DNA from: Porticoccaceae bacterium
Lineage (GTDB): Bacteria > Pseudomonadota > Gammaproteobacteria > Pseudomonadales > Porticoccaceae
DNA: 64,000 bases
Direction: 5' to 3'
Assembly (NCBI GenBank): GCA_021773435.1
Contig: JAJFKC010000010.1
Span: forward strand, 62,001-126,000
A program made the translations under genes and the position numbers. Shown piece after piece: positions 19,721 to 29,447 of this stretch (position 1 is its first letter; every line of letters begins with the position of its first letter). A model generated the notes under the pieces. The model was not told the DNA's origin. It saw only the letters and a program-made list of their open reading frames with translations, and did no database searches.

Positions 19721-21157
19721 ATGGCGGGGAAAACGCTGTACGACAAATTATGGGATTCCCACCTGGTTAAGGCTTTGGACGATGGCTCGGTGCTGTTATA
19801 TATCGACCGGCATTTGCTCCACGAAGTGACTTCGCCTCAGGCTTTTGAAGGACTGCGTCTGGCCGATCGTCAGCCCTGGCGGATTGATGCGAATCTGGCC
19901 ACGGCCGACCACAATATCTCTACAGAATTAACCGAGCGCATGGGCGGTGTGCAGGCCATTGCCGACCCGGTGTCGCGAATTCAGGTGCAGACGCTGGATG
20001 ATAATTGCGCAGAATATGGCATCGTCGAGCATCGCATCAATGATGTGGGGCAGGGCATTGTGCATGTTATTGGCCCCGAGCAGGGTGCGACACTGCCGGG
20101 TATGACGGTTGTGTGCGGTGATTCCCATACGGCGACCCATGGCGCACTGGGCGCGTTGGCCCATGGTATTGGCACCTCAGAGGTCGAACACGTATTGGCA
20201 AGCCAATGCCTGGTCAGTCAAAAGATGAAAAATATGCTGGTGCGGGTCGATGGCAGTCTGGGCGAGGGCGTGACACCTAAAGATGTTGTGTTGGCAATTA
20301 TCGGCAAAATTGGTACCGCTGGTGGCACCGGTTGCGCCATTGAATTCGGTGGTGAGGTGATCCGTAATATGAGCATTGAGGGCCGTATGACGGTGTGCAA
20401 TATGGCCATCGAAGCAGGGGCCAGGGTCGGTATGGTGGCAGTGGATGAGCAGACCATCGATTACGTTAGAGGTCGTCAATACGCGCCTGCTAATGAGCAC
20501 TGGGATGCGGCAGTTGCCGCCTGGCAATCATTGCACAGCGATGCTGATGCGGTCTTTGATATGGTGATCGAGCTTGATGGTCGAGATATCGAACCCCAGG
20601 TTAGCTGGGGCACGTCGCCAGAAATGGTTTTGCCTGTGAGTGCCAGTGTGCCAGATCCTCAATACATTGATGATCCAGGTAAGCAGGATGCGGCAGTAAG
20701 AGCCCTTGAATATATGGGTTTGAAGGCCAATCAACCTTTAGTGGATATTCCTGTGGATCGGGTTTTTATCGGCTCATGTACAAATTCGAGAATTGAAGAT
20801 TTACGTGCTGCAGCGGCGGTGGCGGAAGGTAGAACAGTGGCCGATTCGGTCAAGCAGGTATTAATTGTGCCTGGTTCTCAGGCCGTAAAAAAACAGGCCG
20901 AAGCAGAAGGGCTAGATAAAATTTTTATCGCCGCAGGCATGGACTGGCGAGAACCCGGTTGCTCAATGTGCCTGGCCATGAATGCGGATAAATTAGGCGC
21001 TGGCGAGCATTGTGCGTCGACATCGAACCGGAACTTTGAGGGTCGTCAAGGTAATGGTGGCCGCACGCATCTGGTCAGTCCGGCAATGGCTGCTGCAGCG
21101 GCAGTGGCGGGGCATTTTGTCGATGTCCGAGAACTGATGTCGGGAGCACAATCATGA
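19721..21157 (+). CDS. leuC: LeuC, isopropylmalate isomerase large subunit
   Basis: The large subunit of 3-isopropylmalate dehydratase in leucine synthesis. The cluster cysteines lie in [16 protein letters not shown] and [11 protein letters not shown]. The N-terminus [16 protein letters not shown] is typical when the ATG at 19721 is used (478 residues, GAGGG upstream). The in-frame ATG at 19703 would add six atypical residues. The stop overlaps the leuD ATG (ATGA). leuA is not in this window. Confidence 0.98.
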   Translation: MAGKTLYDKLWDSHLVKALDDGSVLLYIDRHLLHEVTSPQAFEGLRLADRQPWRIDANLATADHNISTELTERMGGVQAIADPVSRIQVQTLDDNCAEYGIVEHRINDVGQGIVHVIGPEQGATLPGMTVVCGDSHTATHGALGALAHGIGTSEVEHVLASQCLVSQKMKNMLVRVDGSLGEGVTPKDVVLAIIGKIGTAGGTGCAIEFGGEVIRNMSIEGRMTVCNMAIEAGARVGMVAVDEQTIDYVRGRQYAPANEHWDAAVAAWQSLHSDADAVFDMVIELDGRDIEPQVSWGTSPEMVLPVSASVPDPQYIDDPGKQDAAVRALEYMGLKANQPLVDIPVDRVFIGSCTNSRIEDLRAAAAVAEGRTVADSVKQVLIVPGSQAVKKQAEAEGLDKIFIAAGMDWREPGCSMCLAMNADKLGAGEHCASTSNRNFEGRQGNGGRTHLVSPAMAAAAAVAGHFVDVRELMSGAQS

Positions 21158-21801
21158 AGAGTTTTACCACCCACAGCGGTTTGGTTGGGCCGATGGATCG
21201 CGCCAACGTCGATACCGATATGATCATCCCCAAGCAGTTTTTGAAGTCGATAAAACGTAGCGGTTTTGGGCCGAATTTGTTTGATGAATTGCGCTACCAG
21301 GATGAGGGCTTTCCCGATCAGGACAACAGCAAGCGGCCTCTGAATATGGATTTCCCCCTCAATTGGCCTCGGTATCAGGGCGCATCTATCTTATTGGCAC
21401 GGGAGAATTTTGGCTGTGGGTCGAGTCGCGAGCACGCTCCCTGGGCGCTGGATGATTACGGATTTCGTGTCGTGATAGCACCCAGTTATGCTGATATTTT
21501 TTATAATAACTGCTTTAAGAATGGTCTATTAGCTATTGTTTTAAAAGAATATATTGTTTCTAATCTGTTTGCTGACATGGAAGCGCAGGAAGGCTATTCG
21601 TTGACGGTCGATCTGAGTAAGCAAACTGTCACTAAACCGGATGGCGAACAAATCACTTTTGAAGTGGAAGCCTTTCGCAAGAACTGTCTGCTCAATGGTC
21701 TCGATGAAATTGGTTTGACCCTGCAGCACGCCGATGCGATCAAGGCCTTTGAGCGAGATTGGCAAGAGGCCTGTCCCTGGCTATTTGGCGCTGTGAAATA
21801 A
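21154..21801 (+). CDS. leuD: LeuD, isopropylmalate isomerase small subunit
   Basis: A 215-residue small subunit that completes the LeuCD isomerase, converting 2- to 3-isopropylmalate. The signatures are [17 protein letters not shown] and the swivelling-domain motif [18 protein letters not shown]. Its ATG overlaps the leuC stop, so translation is coupled and equal subunit amounts are likely. leuB follows after 77 bp. Confidence 0.98.
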   Translation: MKSFTTHSGLVGPMDRANVDTDMIIPKQFLKSIKRSGFGPNLFDELRYQDEGFPDQDNSKRPLNMDFPLNWPRYQGASILLARENFGCGSSREHAPWALDDYGFRVVIAPSYADIFYNNCFKNGLLAIVLKEYIVSNLFADMEAQEGYSLTVDLSKQTVTKPDGEQITFEVEAFRKNCLLNGLDEIGLTLQHADAIKAFERDWQEACPWLFGAVK

Positions 21802-21878
21802 TTCCCTGCCCCTGGTCTTGAAAAGTTAATTTGGTCTCTATAAAGCGTGCACCTCCCCATTCTAATCAGGAGTAGATA

Positions 21879-23000
21879 GTGAGCACCGATTCTTCGATAA
21901 ATGATTCTGCAATAGGCAGTTCCACGACAAAGAAAATACTAATACTTCCTGGTGATGGTATCGGCCCTGAAATTGTTACCGAGGCAGTTAAAGTTCTTGA
22001 AACGGTTAATGACAAGTTCGCACTCGGTCTTGTTTTTGAAGAAGGCTTGCTCGGTGGTTGTGCAATTGATGCTACCGGGGTGCCGTTCCCGGATAAGACT
22101 TTAGCTCAGGCCAAAGCCGCAGACGCTATTTTGCTGGGCGCCGTCGGTGGCCCGAAATGGGATCAGATCGATCGGTCTATTCGTCCTGAAAGAGGTTTGT
22201 TGGCTATCCGCTCTGAACTAGAGTTGTTTGGCAATTTACGGCCGGCCACCCTTTATCCGCAGCTGGCAGCGGCGTCTTCACTCAAGCCCGAAGTGGTTAG
22301 CGGTCTGGATATTCTGATTGTCCGCGAATTAACTGGCGGCATTTATTTTGGTTCCCCTCGGGGTATAGATGAAACCGACAGCGGCGAGCGTCGTGGTTAC
22401 AATACCTATGTTTATACCGAATCTGAAATTCGTCGCGTCGGTCATCTGGCCTTTGAGTCCGCGCGCAAACGGGGCGGTAAAGTTTGCTCGGTCGATAAAG
22501 CCAACGTGCTCGAAGTCACCATGTTGTGGCGGGAAGTGATGACCGAGCTGGGCAAGGACTATCCCGATGTCGAACTCAGTCATATGTATGTCGATAATGC
22601 CGCCATGCAACTGGTTCGCGCGCCCAAGCAGTTCGACGTGATTGTCACCGGCAATATGTTCGGCGATATTCTGTCGGATCAGGCATCGATGTTGACCGGT
22701 TCCATCGGTATGTTGCCTTCGGCTTCTCTGGCTATTAATGGCAAAGGGCTGTACGAACCCTGCCACGGTTCCGCACCCGATATCGCCGGTCAGGGACTCG
22801 CCAACCCTCTGGCGACGATACTCTCTGCTGCCATGATGCTGCGCTATTCCCTGGATATGAGTGAGCCAGCGGATACCATCGAGGCTGGCGTGGGAGCGGT
22901 GCTCGATCAGGGCTTACGGACGGCGGATATTGTTAGCGACGGGATGAGACAAGTGGGTACCCGAGAGATGGGTAGTGCGGTATTATCTACTTTACGATAA
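21879..23000 (+). CDS. leuB: LeuB, 3-isopropylmalate dehydrogenase
   Basis: A 373-residue NAD-dependent oxidative decarboxylase that converts 3-isopropylmalate to 2-oxoisocaproate. The nucleotide-binding start is [48 protein letters not shown] and [17 protein letters not shown] complete the family pattern. The GTG at 21879 has CAGGAG ahead of it and adds about 18 residues ([13 protein letters not shown]) before the first strand, slightly longer than usual. The protein is otherwise standard. Confidence 0.97.
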   Translation: MSTDSSINDSAIGSSTTKKILILPGDGIGPEIVTEAVKVLETVNDKFALGLVFEEGLLGGCAIDATGVPFPDKTLAQAKAADAILLGAVGGPKWDQIDRSIRPERGLLAIRSELELFGNLRPATLYPQLAAASSLKPEVVSGLDILIVRELTGGIYFGSPRGIDETDSGERRGYNTYVYTESEIRRVGHLAFESARKRGGKVCSVDKANVLEVTMLWREVMTELGKDYPDVELSHMYVDNAAMQLVRAPKQFDVIVTGNMFGDILSDQASMLTGSIGMLPSASLAINGKGLYEPCHGSAPDIAGQGLANPLATILSAAMMLRYSLDMSEPADTIEAGVGAVLDQGLRTADIVSDGMRQVGTREMGSAVLSTLR

Positions 23001-23056
23001 TCCTGTAATATATTGAAACATAAAGCATTAAAGTATAAAAATTTGAGAAATTTTAA

Positions 23057-24181
23057 ATGAAGAGAGTTGGGTTTGTTGGCTGGCGAGGGATGGTGGGTTC
23101 GGTGCTCTTGTCTCGGATGCGAGAAGAGGGCGATTTCACCACTTTTGAACCAGTGTTTTTTACCACTTCTCAGGTCGGTCAGGCGGGGCCGGATATTAGT
23201 AGCGATGGCAGTGCGGGCACCGTCTTATTGCAAGATGCTCATGATATAGCTGCTCTACAGAGCCTCGATATTATTATCACCTGTCAGGGCGGTGACTATA
23301 CGAAAAGTGTCTTCCCACAGCTTCGCGCTAACGGCTGGCAGGGTGCCTGGATTGATGCGGCTTCAGTGTTGCGGATGGCTGATGATGCCTTGATTGTTCT
23401 TGATCCCGTAAACAAAACAGTTATCGAACAGGGAATAAGCGCTGGCATAAATAATTTTATCGGTGGCAATTGCACTGTTAGCCTGATGTTGATGGCCCTG
23501 GGTGGTTTGTTTAATGCGGGTCTGGTGGAATGGGTCAGTGCCATGACCTACCAGGCTGCGTCGGGTGCTGGTGCGCAAAATATGCGTGAGCTTATCGCGC
23601 AGATGGGGGTCATCCATCAAGCTGTGGCGGAAGACTTGAACACGCCGGGCTCAGCTATTCTCGATATCGACCGAAAGGTCTCCGATACGATGGCGAGTGA
23701 AGGTTTTCCCAACCAGCAATTCGGTTATCCGCTGGCTGGTAACCTGCTACCTTGGATCGATAGTGAGCTGGATAATGGCCAGAGCCGCGAAGAATGGAAA
23801 GGCCAGGCCGAGACCAATAAGATTTTGGGTCTTGAAGACAGGCCTATCCCCATCGACGGCACTTGCGTGCGGGTGGGGGCGATGCGCAGCCATAGTCAGG
23901 CGCTGACCATAAAGTTGACGAAGGACGTGCCGATCGCTGATATCGTAGATCTGTTGGCCGATGCCAATCCCTGGGTCCAAGTCGTGGCAAATCATCGTGA
24001 CGACAGTCTCTCTAAGCTTACCCCAGCAAGAGTGAGTGGTACGTTACGTGTGCCAGTGGGCCGCTTGCGTAAAATGACCATGGGGCCGACTTACCTGTCT
24101 GCGTTTACTGTCGGTGACCAGTTGTTATGGGGCGCGGCCGAGCCGCTCAGGCGAATTAATAAACTGTTGCTAGGGCGCTAG
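23057..24181 (+). CDS. asd: Aspartate-semialdehyde dehydrogenase
   Basis: A 374-residue enzyme that reduces aspartyl phosphate to aspartate semialdehyde, the branch point to lysine, diaminopimelate, methionine and threonine. The NADP-binding start is [19 protein letters not shown]. The catalytic Cys is in [17 protein letters not shown], and the [19 protein letters not shown] segment is the family signature. This is the gammaproteobacterial (E. coli-like) Asd type. The next gene, a degenerate paralog, starts directly after its stop codon. Confidence 0.97.
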   Translation: MKRVGFVGWRGMVGSVLLSRMREEGDFTTFEPVFFTTSQVGQAGPDISSDGSAGTVLLQDAHDIAALQSLDIIITCQGGDYTKSVFPQLRANGWQGAWIDAASVLRMADDALIVLDPVNKTVIEQGISAGINNFIGGNCTVSLMLMALGGLFNAGLVEWVSAMTYQAASGAGAQNMRELIAQMGVIHQAVAEDLNTPGSAILDIDRKVSDTMASEGFPNQQFGYPLAGNLLPWIDSELDNGQSREEWKGQAETNKILGLEDRPIPIDGTCVRVGAMRSHSQALTIKLTKDVPIADIVDLLADANPWVQVVANHRDDSLSKLTPARVSGTLRVPVGRLRKMTMGPTYLSAFTVGDQLLWGAAEPLRRINKLLLGR

Positions 24182-25201
24182 ATGAATACAGTCAATGTAG
24201 TGGTGGTCGGGGCGACGGGCGCCGTCGGTGAGGCGTTGATAGATGCTCTGGATAGGTCTGAATTTACCAGTGGTGAGATGTATCTGGTGGCCAGCGAAGC
24301 GTCTATCGGTGCAAGCAAGCTCTATAAAAAGCGACCGATACTGGTTGAAGACCTGGCGGATTTTGACTTCTCCCAGGTGCAGCTGGCTTTTTTTGCGGTC
24401 CCAGATTCGGTCAGCCGTGATTACGTTGAACAAGCACTCTCCTGTGGCTGCAAGGTCATTGATTTTTCTGCCTGTTACCGCCAGGAAAATACAGTGCCAT
24501 TACTGGTAGCAGGGGTTAATTCAGCGCTGCTTGAAGAGGACGATTACCAGCTGATTGCCTTGCCCGATAGCCTGGCAGTTGATTTAAGCCAGGTATTACA
24601 GCCAATACACTTAAATACTGAAATAACCCGAATCAACGTTGCCACTTATCAGCCCGTATCCAGCGCTGGCAGAGAGGGCGCTAAAGAGTTGGCGCGTCAA
24701 ACCTCTAATTTGCTAAATGGCTTGCCTATTGAACCGCAGATTTTCCCCCACCAAATCGCCTTTAACATCCTTCCTCAAGTAGGTGAACTTGAGCCATCTG
24801 GGCATTCGAGCAGCGAGCTAGGGCTGGTTAATGAATTACGCAGAGTTATGGATGATGTGTCGCTTCAGATAAGTGCTACCTGTGTGCAGGTACCGATCTT
24901 TTATGGTTCCTGCCAGGCGCTCAATATAGAGACCCGATATCCGATAGATGTGGACGAAGTGATTGGGTTGTTGCGTGAAAATGCCAATCTCAAAGTGTCG
25001 AAATCAGATTCCCTTCCTAACTATTCGGCTCCGTTGGCGGTCGTTGATTCAGACCTGGGGGACTGCTATGTAGGCAGGATCCGTGCAAGTGTCGGCATCG
25101 AAAATGGACTGGATTTGTGGATTGTGTCTGATAGTGTCCGTAAAGGTGCAGTTAATAATGCACTTAGGGTCGCAAAGCTATTGCTAAAAAGTTCTTTATA
25201 A
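24182..25201 (+). CDS. Asd-like paralog (USG-1 type) lacking the catalytic Cys
   Basis: A 339-residue protein with the semialdehyde dehydrogenase fold (VNVVVVGATGAVGEALIDAL). At the position of the catalytic PNC motif it has ALPDSLAVDLSQ, with Ser 130 in place of Cys. The downstream TYQPVSSAGREGAKELARQ signature is kept. Catalysis by the normal acyl-thioester route is therefore not expected. Such USG-1-like proteins lie between asd and fimV/truA in Pseudomonas and relatives; their role is unknown. It abuts asd with no gap, so co-expression is likely. Confidence 0.9.
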   Translation: MNTVNVVVVGATGAVGEALIDALDRSEFTSGEMYLVASEASIGASKLYKKRPILVEDLADFDFSQVQLAFFAVPDSVSRDYVEQALSCGCKVIDFSACYRQENTVPLLVAGVNSALLEEDDYQLIALPDSLAVDLSQVLQPIHLNTEITRINVATYQPVSSAGREGAKELARQTSNLLNGLPIEPQIFPHQIAFNILPQVGELEPSGHSSSELGLVNELRRVMDDVSLQISATCVQVPIFYGSCQALNIETRYPIDVDEVIGLLRENANLKVSKSDSLPNYSAPLAVVDSDLGDCYVGRIRASVGIENGLDLWIVSDSVRKGAVNNALRVAKLLLKSSL

Positions 25202-25281
25202 TAAATACTTACGCGCAATATCTATGTAAGTTGTATAGGTTTGACCGCGAAGCATAGTAAGCTCGAATTTGGCTGGCGTTT

Positions 25282-25309
25282 ATTAAGGTTTGCTTATTAA
25301 GGTTTGCTT
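25282..25309 (+). repeat. 14-bp perfect tandem duplication upstream of fimV
   Basis: ATTAAGGTTTGCTT occurs twice head to tail (25282-25295, 25296-25309) in the 187-bp leader before fimV. It may be a simple slippage duplication in the promoter region; no regulator site is recognised. Confidence 0.85.
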
Positions 25310-25388
25310 TTTGTGGTTTAGCTAAGGTTTTATGTTCAGAACATGTGTTTTAGTTAGTCCGTGAAAAAAACTGGGTGAAAGAGGGAGC

Positions 25389-27722
25389 ATGATGTCTCAT
25401 TTAAAAACGTTAATTTTTGGGTTGATGGCGTTGCTGTACTCGACCTGGGTTTCAGCACTAGGTCTGGGCGAAATAGTACTTAACTCATCGCTCAATGAGC
25501 CACTGAGTGCCGAAGTGGCTTTGCTAAATATCGGCGATTTAGGTGAGGCCGAGATGCTTGTTAACCTGGCGTCGAAGGCGGATTTTGTGCTTGCCGGGGC
25601 AGATCGGGATTTTTTGCTTCTTGACCTAAAATTTAATATCGATTTAAGTAACAAAACCAAACCCATTATTCGGATTAGTTCCTCCAAGCCCATACGTGAA
25701 CCCTACCTTGATTTTCTTATCGAACTACAATGGTCTTCAGGACGATTGCTGCGAGAATATACCCTATTCCTGGATCTGCCAGTTTTCGCGGATGATCGTT
25801 CATCAAGCGTTGTCAGGACTAGTAACCGTAATAATTCTAGCTCTGCAAAAAAAAAAACCAACATAGCACCGGCTAGCGCGAAAACCTCAGTCAAAACACC
25901 CGCAAATGTAACCACTAATAATAATTTTTCGGTATCCGCGGATAGCTATCGCGTACAAAGTGGCGATACTTTGTGGGGTGTCGCTAGTAAAAGTCGTCCT
26001 CAGGACAGTTCCCTTCAACAAACCATGCAAGCCATTTACGAACGCAACGCACATGCATTTGTAAAAGGCAATATGAATGTGCTCAGAAAAGGCGCATTGC
26101 TTGATATTCCCGGCCCTGGAGCCATTCGTGCGGTTGACGACCAGACGGCCAGGCGACGGGTGGCAGAGTCGGCAGAAGAGTTGCAGCGTCAGGCAGAGGC
26201 GCGAGCCCTGGTTGACAGTGGGCAGGGTGTCGCTGCAGCAGCGGAGCCAGCCGAGTCAGAAGGTGTATTGCGACTTTTATCACCGAACGTAGCGGGGGGA
26301 TCTAGCGGGATTGCCGGGCTTGGTGAGCAAACGAATGGTGAGCTTATCGAGAACGAATTGGCCATTGCCCGTGAAGAAGTGACGAAATCTACTCGAGAAA
26401 ACCTGGAGCTTCGCGAAAAAATTGTAAAACTAGAAGAACAACTGGCGACGATGGGCCGGTTGGTTGAACTAAATGACGACCAACTTAGTGCCATGCAAGC
26501 CGGTCTGGGTAAAGAAGAATCGACGGACCTTGGGGTGGGTGTTGAAGAGCTGGGTCTCGATTCAACAACTGTCGAAGCCCCTAACCTTGGTGAAGAAGGC
26601 CCTGGTGAAGACTTGATCGAAATAGATGATGAGGCAACTGTAGCTGATAATACAGGTGTAACTTTGGCGGAGGGGGAAATAGAACAAGCAGACGATCTCA
26701 GTTCTGAGTTTGCCGATGCCGATGCCGAAGCAGTGGTTATCGGCGATGAATCTAGCTTAGGTGGTACTGGGATCGTACAGGAAACAGCCGAAACAGGCCT
26801 AATTGCGACGCTCAGAAATAATCTTGTGGTTATCGCGGGTGTGTTACTCATTATCGTATTAGGTGTGTTTTTCCTGTTGAGCCGCCGTGATGCGGGTACG
26901 GGGGAAAACCAGCTTCCTAGCCTCGAAGCTGCTCGCTTGGCATCTGTTGGTGCTTCAGCAGGCGCTGGTGCATCCCTATTGGAAGAGACTGCACCTTTAG
27001 AGGTGGTTCGAGATATTGAGGAGGTCGAAGCGAATGATAACGTTCTAGCCGCTTTACAGGATGAAATTGATTCCATTGGTGAGTCCGACGTCTCCGAAAA
27101 CCTCAGAGAATTAAACGTTCAGGAAGACAGCTTAGATGAAACTATAGAGTTGTCAGTCGAACCCACGGAGCTTGATGAAGACCTGGATATCAATGATGGT
27201 TTTGATCTGGAATTAGACCCCTCTATTACGGATGCCTTTGATGCTACTGATGAAGAAGTTGCACCCGATACCGTAATTGACCTGGATGACAATCTCCAGG
27301 TTTTGGCGGATGAAGACCTGGATATCAATGATGGTTTTGATCTGGAATTAGACCCCTCTAATACGGATGCCTTTGATATTACTGATGAGAAAAGTGCGCC
27401 CGATGAGGTAATTAGTCTGGACGACGGCCTTTCGGATCTAGGGGATGTAGAGCTTGATCTCGAGTTAGAAGCAGTCGATGAAGACGTTGAGGTAGAGCCG
27501 AAAACGGTCGGCGAGCTTTCAGAATTCGATGACTTTGATATTGATGCCGACCTGGATTCACTGATTGAGGGTGATGAAGTGTCTACGCAGCTAGAACTTG
27601 CCCAAGCTTATCTTGATATGGGTGACAAGGATGGCGCCAAGGATATTCTTAATGAAGTCATGGGCACCGGTGATGAAGGTCAACAGGCTCAGGCTCAGGA
27701 ATTAATCAAACAAATATCATAA
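25389..27722 (+). CDS. fimV: FimV/HubP-type polar assembly protein
   Basis: A 777-residue protein of the FimV/HubP family, which organises type IV pilus and polar machinery. It has a signal peptide (LIFGLMALLYSTWVSALGLG) and the conserved periplasmic N-terminal domain to about residue 140. A LysM domain follows near residues 184-240 (SYRVQSGDTLWGVASKSR...). A coiled-coil stretch near residue 330-365 (ENLELREKIVKLEEQLATM) precedes one transmembrane helix (VVIAGVLLIIVLGVFFLL, about residue 480). The long cytoplasmic part is highly acidic, and the C-terminal TPR-like FimV domain ends in LAQAYLDMGDKDGAKDIL. An internal 45-residue repeat lies in the acidic part. The family position upstream of truA is conserved. 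Confidence 0.95.
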   Translation: MMSHLKTLIFGLMALLYSTWVSALGLGEIVLNSSLNEPLSAEVALLNIGDLGEAEMLVNLASKADFVLAGADRDFLLLDLKFNIDLSNKTKPIIRISSSKPIREPYLDFLIELQWSSGRLLREYTLFLDLPVFADDRSSSVVRTSNRNNSSSAKKKTNIAPASAKTSVKTPANVTTNNNFSVSADSYRVQSGDTLWGVASKSRPQDSSLQQTMQAIYERNAHAFVKGNMNVLRKGALLDIPGPGAIRAVDDQTARRRVAESAEELQRQAEARALVDSGQGVAAAAEPAESEGVLRLLSPNVAGGSSGIAGLGEQTNGELIENELAIAREEVTKSTRENLELREKIVKLEEQLATMGRLVELNDDQLSAMQAGLGKEESTDLGVGVEELGLDSTTVEAPNLGEEGPGEDLIEIDDEATVADNTGVTLAEGEIEQADDLSSEFADADAEAVVIGDESSLGGTGIVQETAETGLIATLRNNLVVIAGVLLIIVLGVFFLLSRRDAGTGENQLPSLEAARLASVGASAGAGASLLEETAPLEVVRDIEEVEANDNVLAALQDEIDSIGESDVSENLRELNVQEDSLDETIELSVEPTELDEDLDINDGFDLELDPSITDAFDATDEEVAPDTVIDLDDNLQVLADEDLDINDGFDLELDPSNTDAFDITDEKSAPDEVISLDDGLSDLGDVELDLELEAVDEDVEVEPKTVGELSEFDDFDIDADLDSLIEGDEVSTQLELAQAYLDMGDKDGAKDILNEVMGTGDEGQQAQAQELIKQIS
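27174..27389 (+). repeat. Two-copy 135-bp-period direct repeat in the acidic region of fimV
   Basis: A segment of about 80 bases starting GATGAAGACCTGGATATCAA at 27174 recurs at 27309 with about three mismatches, exactly 135 bp (45 codons) apart. It encodes repeated DEDLDINDGFDLELDPS units. Acidic repeats of variable number are typical of HubP/FimV cytoplasmic regions. Confidence 0.88.
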
Positions 27723-27726
27723 AAAT

Positions 27727-28668
27727 ATGACCGCAAGCCAACCCTGGCAATATCGCACTAATTGCCGAATGCCCGAAGCAGAAACACTGCCTTCGGGCAT
27801 TTTTCGTTATGCCGCAGCGATTGAGTATGACGGTAGCAATTACTGTGGCTGGCAGAGACAGCCACATTGTTCCAGTGTGCAAAGTGCTGTCGAGAAAGCA
27901 TTATCTGTTATCGCTAATGAACCCGTCGTTGTGGTCTGCGCAGGTCGAACGGATACGGGTGTCCATGCGACCAACCAAATTGTCCACTTTGATAGTCATG
28001 CAATCCGAAGTGCACACAACTGGGTGCTGGGCAGCAACGCGAATTTACCTGATGATGTGCGTTGTCAATGGGCTGGAAAAATACAAGCGGGTTTCCATGC
28101 CCGGTTTAGCGCGCAATCAAGAACGTACCGCTATGTAATTTTGAATACGCCACGACAATCGGCCCTGATGAAGGATGCTTTGACCTGGGAAGGCACGCAT
28201 TTATCTGTGGCCGATATGAATAAGGCCGTGACAGCTTTGATAGGTGAGCATGATTTTAGCGCTTTTAGGGCCGCGCGTTGTCATTCCACTACGCCGTGGC
28301 GGTGTATTTATTACATAGATATATTCAGAATTAACGATATGATCGTTTTTGAGATTTGTGCTAATGCCTTCTTATTGCACATGGTGCGGAATATAGTTGG
28401 TGCTTTGATGGTTGTTGGGCGAAAACAGCAAGATCCTGCCTGGATTGCTCAGTTACTGGCTCAACGAGACCGAACTAAAGCGCCAAAGACTGCGCCGGCA
28501 ATGGGACTTTATCTTGTGTCGGTAGGGTACCCTGCTAAATTCGGCATCCCTAAACTTGGGGCTGGGCCGAGTTTTGTGGGCCGCGAATTGAGTAGCTTGG
28601 CAGCCGGCAAAGAATCTGAAACAACCTCACTCACAATGACGGACGTTAAACGTGCTAACGAAAGTTAA
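27727..28668 (+). CDS. truA: TruA, tRNA pseudouridine(38-40) synthase
   Basis: A 313-residue enzyme that makes pseudouridine at positions 38-40 of the tRNA anticodon arm. The fold starts at AAAIEYDGSNYCGWQRQP, the catalytic Asp is in CAGRTDTGVHATNQIVHFD, and FLLHMVRNIVGALMVVG is the closing signature. The start is uncertain: ATG 27727 or ATG 27769, neither with a good ribosome site. The stretch 27768-27804, inside the frame, folds as a terminator-like hairpin. The C-terminus extends about 45 residues beyond the usual family end. It overlaps trpF by 17 bp. Confidence 0.95.
   Translation: MTASQPWQYRTNCRMPEAETLPSGIFRYAAAIEYDGSNYCGWQRQPHCSSVQSAVEKALSVIANEPVVVVCAGRTDTGVHATNQIVHFDSHAIRSAHNWVLGSNANLPDDVRCQWAGKIQAGFHARFSAQSRTYRYVILNTPRQSALMKDALTWEGTHLSVADMNKAVTALIGEHDFSAFRAARCHSTTPWRCIYYIDIFRINDMIVFEICANAFLLHMVRNIVGALMVVGRKQQDPAWIAQLLAQRDRTKAPKTAPAMGLYLVSVGYPAKFGIPKLGAGPSFVGRELSSLAAGKESETTSLTMTDVKRANES
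27768..27804 (+). terminator. Terminator-like hairpin inside the 5' end of the truA frame
   Basis: AATGCCCGAAG (27768-27778) pairs perfectly with CTTCGGGCATT (27791-27801) across a 12-base loop and is followed by TTT. It lies 46 bp after the fimV stop, where a fimV terminator would be expected, yet it is within the truA open frame. No ATG, GTG or TTG in frame follows it before the TruA core. Confidence 0.6.
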
Positions 28669-29269
28669 AATTTGTGGTATCACCAGCATTGCGGATGCCA
28701 ACGCCGCGATTGACGCTGGAGCGGATGCTATCGGCCTGGTTTTTTATCGCGAGAGCAAACGGTTTATAGAAATTTCAGAGGCAATAGAAATCGTTCGTGC
28801 GGTAGGGCCCCTGGTGACCACCGTGGGCTTATTTGTTAATGAGCCAGCAGAGTCAGTCGAGCTGATTTGTCGAAAAGTTGGCATCCATTTAGCGCAGCTT
28901 CATGGCGATGAGGATTCAAACTATTGTGCAAAGTTATCCATCCCCTACATAAAAGCAATACGCATGGCGCCTGATATTGATTTACGCCAGCAGGCTCTTG
29001 AATACCCCAATGCATCCGCATTTCTATTTGATGCCTGGCTTCCTGATCAGTATGGAGGTACCGGAACCAGCTTTGACTGGCGGCGTATTATCGATATTGA
29101 CGATAAGCCCACTATTTTAGCCGGCGGTCTTAGCGTAGATAATGTCAGAGAAGCAGTGGCATTAACAACGCCTTATGCTGTCGATGTTAGCGGCGGTGTC
29201 GAGTCATCGCCTGGGTGTAAAGATAAAGTATTGATGGCACAATTTATCAAGTTAGCGAAGGCTATTTAA
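28652..29269 (+). CDS. trpF: TrpF, phosphoribosylanthranilate isomerase
   Basis: A 205-residue (beta/alpha)8 enzyme of tryptophan synthesis that isomerises phosphoribosylanthranilate to CdRP. The catalytic Cys is in the N-terminal TKVKICGITSIADA. LAQLHGDED, FDAWLPDQYGGTG and ILAGGLSVDNV are the phosphate-binding and active-site segments. It starts with GTG at 28652, 17 bp before the truA stop, so it is translationally coupled. trpB and trpA are not adjacent. Confidence 0.97.
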   Translation: MLTKVKICGITSIADANAAIDAGADAIGLVFYRESKRFIEISEAIEIVRAVGPLVTTVGLFVNEPAESVELICRKVGIHLAQLHGDEDSNYCAKLSIPYIKAIRMAPDIDLRQQALEYPNASAFLFDAWLPDQYGGTGTSFDWRRIIDIDDKPTILAGGLSVDNVREAVALTTPYAVDVSGGVESSPGCKDKVLMAQFIKLAKAI

Positions 29270-29447
29270 TTCTATTGAAAAATTATCTAGCGGTATTTTT
29301 CCGCACCACGATTGACTGACAGGTTAGTATGTGTAGGATTCGCTTTTTTAAACCGTAAACTATTCACAATGTCATATTAGGCAAATATCAGGGTAGAAGA
29401 TCGGTAGAGAGCTGATTTGAAACCTCTGGATAAAACGGGATACATGA

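Noticed and set aside
26189-27076. Minus-strand frame of 295 codons opposite fimV
   Set aside because: The translation is Ser/Pro/Thr-rich low complexity, the mirror of the acidic FimV codons; no ribosome site or motif.
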